Source: Tetzosporium hominis
GTDB taxonomy: Bacteria > Bacillota > Bacilli > Bacillales_A > Planococcaceae
DNA: 38,889 bases
Assembly (NCBI RefSeq): GCF_002265435.1
Contig: NZ_NOKQ01000199.1
Coordinates: 1-38,889 of the forward strand
Reading direction: 5' to 3'
Part shown: in pieces, positions 38,806-38,889 of the stretch
How positions within the stretch are numbered: the first letter of the stretch is position 1
How the letters are laid out: the number at the start of each line of letters is the position of its first letter
The notes under the pieces: model-generated
Told to the model about the DNA's origin: nothing
What the model saw: the letters and a program-made list of their open reading frames with translations, nothing else
The model's database searches: none
Program-made: the position numbers and the translations under genes

Positions 38806-38889
38806 ATTTAATCCTCCCTCTATAAATGTTGATATATCAATGGTTTTCACCATCGCAAGTGCCCGAAAAAATATTTTCCGTCACCAATA

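Overview
The window looks like an accessory region, most likely from a plasmid, of a low-GC Gram-positive bacterium of the Bacillales. A Planococcaceae-type host is my best guess. Supporting signs are strong AGGAGG-type ribosome binding sites, common TTG/GTG starts, and CopY, CzrA and OhrR families of the Bacillus/Staphylococcus type. There are no replication or mobilisation genes, so plasmid location is an inference from the resolvase, res-like sites and Xer-type sites.

Layout. 1-530: partial ISL3-type transposase. 886-7373: thiol/oxidative-stress block with a peroxiredoxin-like protein, a HAD dehalogenase, an FMN reductase, a four-gene methionine sulfoxide reductase operon (msrAB fusion, msrA, msrA, msrB), an OhrR-like regulator and a divergent unknown gene. 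7539-15344: a string of small gene cassettes whose borders are 28-29 bp sites resembling Bacillus dif (XerC/XerD sites), all in the same orientation. The cassettes carry a Na+/H+ antiporter with an OsmC protein and dead IS66/IS3 pieces, a CrcB fluoride-channel pair, an ACR3-like arsenite carrier, an amidase, and an unknown all-helical protein. 15317-28990: a large metal cassette. It has czrA-czcD (zinc/cadmium), CueP, and a copper regulon of multicopper oxidase, MATE pump, YtkA/FixH-like protein, CopZ, glutaredoxin, CopA, CopZ, CopY, a tRNA-Cys, a thioredoxin and a Csp-type copper store, with an intact IS3-family element at its far end. 28926-30560: a res-like site, the last dif-like site, a DUF2087/DUF6176 pair, and a serine resolvase with its own res. 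30635-38805: an AT-rich antiviral island with a SEFIR-domain protein, a PemK/MazF-like protein, and a minus-strand operon joining Septu (ptuA-ptuB) to a compact Gabija-like pair (gajA-gajB).

How the genes work together. The copper genes appear to be controlled by CopY through two near-identical promoters. Each is TTGACA-N17-TAA(A/T)CT with a TACANNTGTA-type box inside the spacer and a second box near the transcription start. The first gene behind one promoter is a complete tRNA-Cys, followed without a terminator by copY, copZ and copA, so tRNA-Cys is predicted to be copper-inducible. Many products of this cluster are cysteine-rich.

The most unusual features are (1) the array of seven co-oriented dif-like sites separating single-function cassettes in a Gram-positive background, several with a terminator-like hairpin abutting or close to the XerC-side arm; (2) the copper-controlled tRNA-Cys; (3) a duplicated res/hairpin/dif composite bracketing the metal cassette; (4) the Septu-Gabija operon with a possible 39-codon gene at the junction; (5) a tandem pair of 23-nt hairpin repeats with compensatory base changes beside the SEFIR gene.
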